Shown here: piece by piece, positions 62,234 through 64,000 of the stretch
How positions within the stretch are numbered: the stretch's first letter is position 1
Layout: each line of letters opens with the position of its first letter
From: Rhodococcoides fascians A44A
GTDB lineage: Bacteria; Actinomycetota; Actinomycetes; Mycobacteriales; Mycobacteriaceae
Assembly: GCF_000760735.1 (NCBI RefSeq)
Contig: NZ_JMEX01000008.1
Location: 1,033,454-1,097,453, forward strand
Direction: 5' to 3'
DNA: 64,000 nt
Position numbers and translations under genes: made by a program
Notes under the pieces: model-generated
Told to the model about the DNA's origin: nothing
Seen by the model: the letters and a program-made list of their open reading frames with translations, nothing else
The model's database searches: none

Positions 62234-62446
62234 CTCGCCGCACCGCGAGCACTCGCGACACTCGTCACCGACCAGCTCGCAGGTGCGCGCGGTGACGCCG
62301 AATCTCGTTCAGTCGCCGCCGAACTCGATGCCGACCTCGTGCTCATGGCCGTCGGCGGACTCGCACAAGGCATGCTGCAGGGTTACAGCACAAGGCATTC
62401 CGCTGAGCAACTCATCGAACACCTCCTCGACCGGGTGCTTCAGTGA
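62231..62446 (+). pseudogene. C-terminal remnant of a TetR-family regulator
   Basis: The frame GHLAAPRALATLVTDQLAGARGDAESRSVAAELDADLVLMAVGGLAQGMLQGYSTRHSAEQLIEHLLDRVLQ reads as the last 70 or so residues of a TetR ligand-binding domain, ending with TGA at 62444. No DNA-binding domain precedes it; upstream DNA is the oppositely oriented hydrolase remnant. It is too short to be functional. Confidence 0.6.
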
Positions 62447-62488
62447 TGCCTGACCAGCTGTTTGAGTGAACCTGTCGGACCCTCTCGG

Positions 62489-62494
62489 TATATT
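62489..62494 (+). promoter_or_regulatory. -10 element for a leaderless DUF222 gene
   Basis: TATATT lies 7 nt before the ATG at 62502, predicting a leaderless transcript. TTCGA occurs on both sides of the start (TATTCGAAAGTATGTTCGAT), a small repeat that may matter for regulation or initiation. Confidence 0.45.
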
Positions 62495-62501
62495 CGAAAG
62501 T

Positions 62502-64000
62502 ATGTTCGATACGGGGGTTTCGGCGGGATCGAGTACGGCGTGCGTGGCCGGGTTGGCAGGCTACGCCGCGGTATGCCGGGTACGGGAGAACATAGCCCGC
62601 GCCAGAACGGTGGAAGCGGTGTGCGAAATCGCCGACATCCGCCTCACGGACGCCGACACCACTGGTGGTGATCCGTTGACCGTTCTGGCGCAGGCGGTCA
62701 CCGAGGTGGCGGTGACGCTGGGCCTGTCGCAGAGCGCCACGAGACCGTTGCTGACCGTCGGGCAAGAACTGTCGCGGATGCCGCTCACAGCGCTGCGGTT
62801 CGTCTTCGGCGGAATCGACTGGCCGCGGATCCAGGTACTGACCGCTGTGCTGGGCAAAGCATCCGATGCCACCATCGCAGCCCTCGAACACGAGGCCGTC
62901 GCTGCAGCGGAACGGTTGACCCCGCGGTCACTGCGACTGTGGCTGTGGCGACTGTGGCTCGCCCACGACCGGGACGAGGCCGCAGCCGCACAAGAGCGCA
63001 CGGCGCGCAGTAGCCGGGCGATGCGGGTGCGCCGCGACTCCGGTGGGGCATCGGTACTCGAAGCGATCGTCACCGACCTCGAAGGCGCCGAAGTCGACGC
63101 AGTGGTGACCGAGATCGCCGCAACGGTCTGCCAGCAAGACCCCAGGTCGACGACAGCGTTACGGGTCGATGGGTTGATGGCGTTGATCCACGGCGAACAC
63201 GCCCTCGAATGCCACTGCGGCCGCGGTGAGCATTGCCCGCAGGACGGGGCCGCGGACCGGCCCGATCCTCGGCGGGGTCCGCTGGTGCAGATCCTCCTCG
63301 ACGCCGAAACACTGCTCGGATTACGCCAGAACCCCGCCGTACTGGCCGACGGAACCCCACTCGACCCGGAACTGGCCCGCCTCATCGCCACCGACGCCCA
63401 CTGGCAAGGCCTGCTCACCGAACTCCACGACGTCCTCACCGCCCGAACACCACACACCCAGACACAAGGTGAACCGGCCAAGGCCGACCCTCCCGGCAGC
63501 ACAGCATCTCCCGACGACACAGTGACTCGCGATGACACAGTGACTTCCGAAGACACGGGCCTGGGTGACACCGATACCGAGCCGGATGACACCGAGACCG
63601 TTGTTGACGAGGATCCCTCGAGAACCAGAGCAGGCGATGCCGGCAGTACAGGTGGCGAGGGTGGTTCGATCCAGCGCATCTCAGGAAAGATCCTCTCTCC
63701 TTTACGGATCCGGGTGCCGCGCCTGATCCACCGCGGCCGGATCCGCCGAGCAGGAACCGTACCCACACCCACCAGCACACCCACCAGCGGCAGAGGCAGA
63801 GGCATGCCCAACCGCACCGGTCTGCTCACTGGCAGTGGTCTGCCCGATAGCACTGGTCTGCTCAGTGACACTGTTCGTGCGCAGATCACCGCGACGCTCT
63901 TGGCAGCGATCACCGCCGACCCCACCCTCGCTGCAGGAATCCACCCCGACGGCCACGGAGGCGACACCGAACCACCACCCGGCGCCCTGACCTACCGACC
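62502..64000 (+). CDS. DUF222 (13E12-type) protein, C-terminus beyond the window
   Basis: An open frame of 499 codons runs off the window. Residues 15-260 form a DUF222 domain (VCRVRENIARARTVEAVCEIADIRLTDAD; LGLSQSATRPLLTVGQELSRMPLTALRFVFGGIDWPRIQVLTAVL; RTARSSRAMRVRRDSGG), the unit normally followed by an HNH nuclease in actinobacterial 13E12-like proteins. CHCGRGEHC near 238 may bind metal. Two Asp/Thr-rich and Pro/Ser/Gly-rich insertions follow at about 325-370 and 420-445. The HNH domain is expected past 64000. Such genes are multicopy and often near rearranged DNA, which fits the decayed genes just upstream. Confidence 0.82.
   Translation, partial: MFDTGVSAGSSTACVAGLAGYAAVCRVRENIARARTVEAVCEIADIRLTDADTTGGDPLTVLAQAVTEVAVTLGLSQSATRPLLTVGQELSRMPLTALRFVFGGIDWPRIQVLTAVLGKASDATIAALEHEAVAAAERLTPRSLRLWLWRLWLAHDRDEAAAAQERTARSSRAMRVRRDSGGASVLEAIVTDLEGAEVDAVVTEIAATVCQQDPRSTTALRVDGLMALIHGEHALECHCGRGEHCPQDGAADRPDPRRGPLVQILLDAETLLGLRQNPAVLADGTPLDPELARLIATDAHWQGLLTELHDVLTARTPHTQTQGEPAKADPPGSTASPDDTVTRDDTVTSEDTGLGDTDTEPDDTETVVDEDPSRTRAGDAGSTGGEGGSIQRISGKILSPLRIRVPRLIHRGRIRRAGTVPTPTSTPTSGRGRGMPNRTGLLTGSGLPDSTGLLSDTVRAQITATLLAAITADPTLAAGIHPDGHGGDTEPPPGALTYR

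Noticed and set aside
61955..62446. A 163-residue plus-strand protein
   Set aside because: Its first half is antisense to a hydrolase remnant and has no coding character; only the last 70 or so residues resemble a TetR C-terminus, so it is treated as a pseudogene fragment.
62561..63967. A 468-codon minus-strand open frame with many Ser/Arg residues
   Set aside because: It lies entirely opposite the DUF222 gene, which has the recognisable domain; the open frame follows from the very high third-position GC.

Overview
The window reads as chromosome of a high-GC, mycolic-acid-containing actinobacterium, most likely a Rhodococcus-type organism (Mycobacteriales). The case rests on a secreted mycolyltransferase-like esterase (12982-13956), a DUF222 (13E12-type) protein at the right edge, a dense repertoire of acyl-CoA, 2-oxoacid and amide catabolism, and about a dozen genes whose TANNNT -10 box lies 6-8 nt before the start codon (leaderless transcripts). 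I see no tRNA, rRNA, CRISPR, prophage or intact insertion sequence. Genus is inference.

Left part (1-17.1 kb), nearly all on the minus strand: a sugar-type ABC uptake system, a deacetylase-fold (imidase-like) hydrolase, a nitrilase-family amidase and two sister SDRs form one operon running out of the window. Upstream lies a complete branched-chain 2-oxoacid dehydrogenase operon (E1alpha, E1beta, E2, E3, each junction a 4-nt overlap) and an ACS-type MFS carrier. A divergent AhpD-like/MocR pair and the mycolyltransferase follow. An SDR / APH-like kinase / acyl-CoA dehydrogenase operon with a perfect 20-bp palindrome before it resembles the LvaD/LvaA/LvaC module for 4-hydroxyacyl-CoA metabolism.

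Middle (17-38 kb): a GGDEF cyclase; a two-gene cassette of an ATP-grasp ligase plus a 676-aa protein with a papain/calpain-like Cys-His-Asn signature, the least explained system here; a MarR-controlled drug exporter; a secreted-type lipase; a DapA paralog with divergent LysR; dialkylglycine decarboxylase; an AKR-SDR-MerR operon; a decayed MFS gene; and FAD and GNAT enzymes.

Right part (38-64 kb): an EamA exporter and a MocR regulator whose start codons share one CATG; a NarL-type two-component system, with the regulator broken by a frameshift, beside a MacB/FtsX-like ABC exporter; a MarR-membrane protein-rhodanese unit; FKBP, DUF2200 and NYN proteins; an AceE-like E1; and a catabolic cluster (amino-acid-type ABC importer, LacI regulator, DapA-like lyase/deaminase, FAD amine oxidase, stand-alone allophanate-hydrolase C-domain protein, hydantoinase) tied together by two copies of a LacI-type operator. 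Near the end one deletion seems to have removed the 5' halves of a divergent hydrolase/TetR pair, followed by a DUF222 gene cut by the window edge.

Two short secreted proteins ending in Arg/Glu repeats (29.1 and 50.2 kb) are paralogs that share an inverted repeat about 122 bp upstream of each start.
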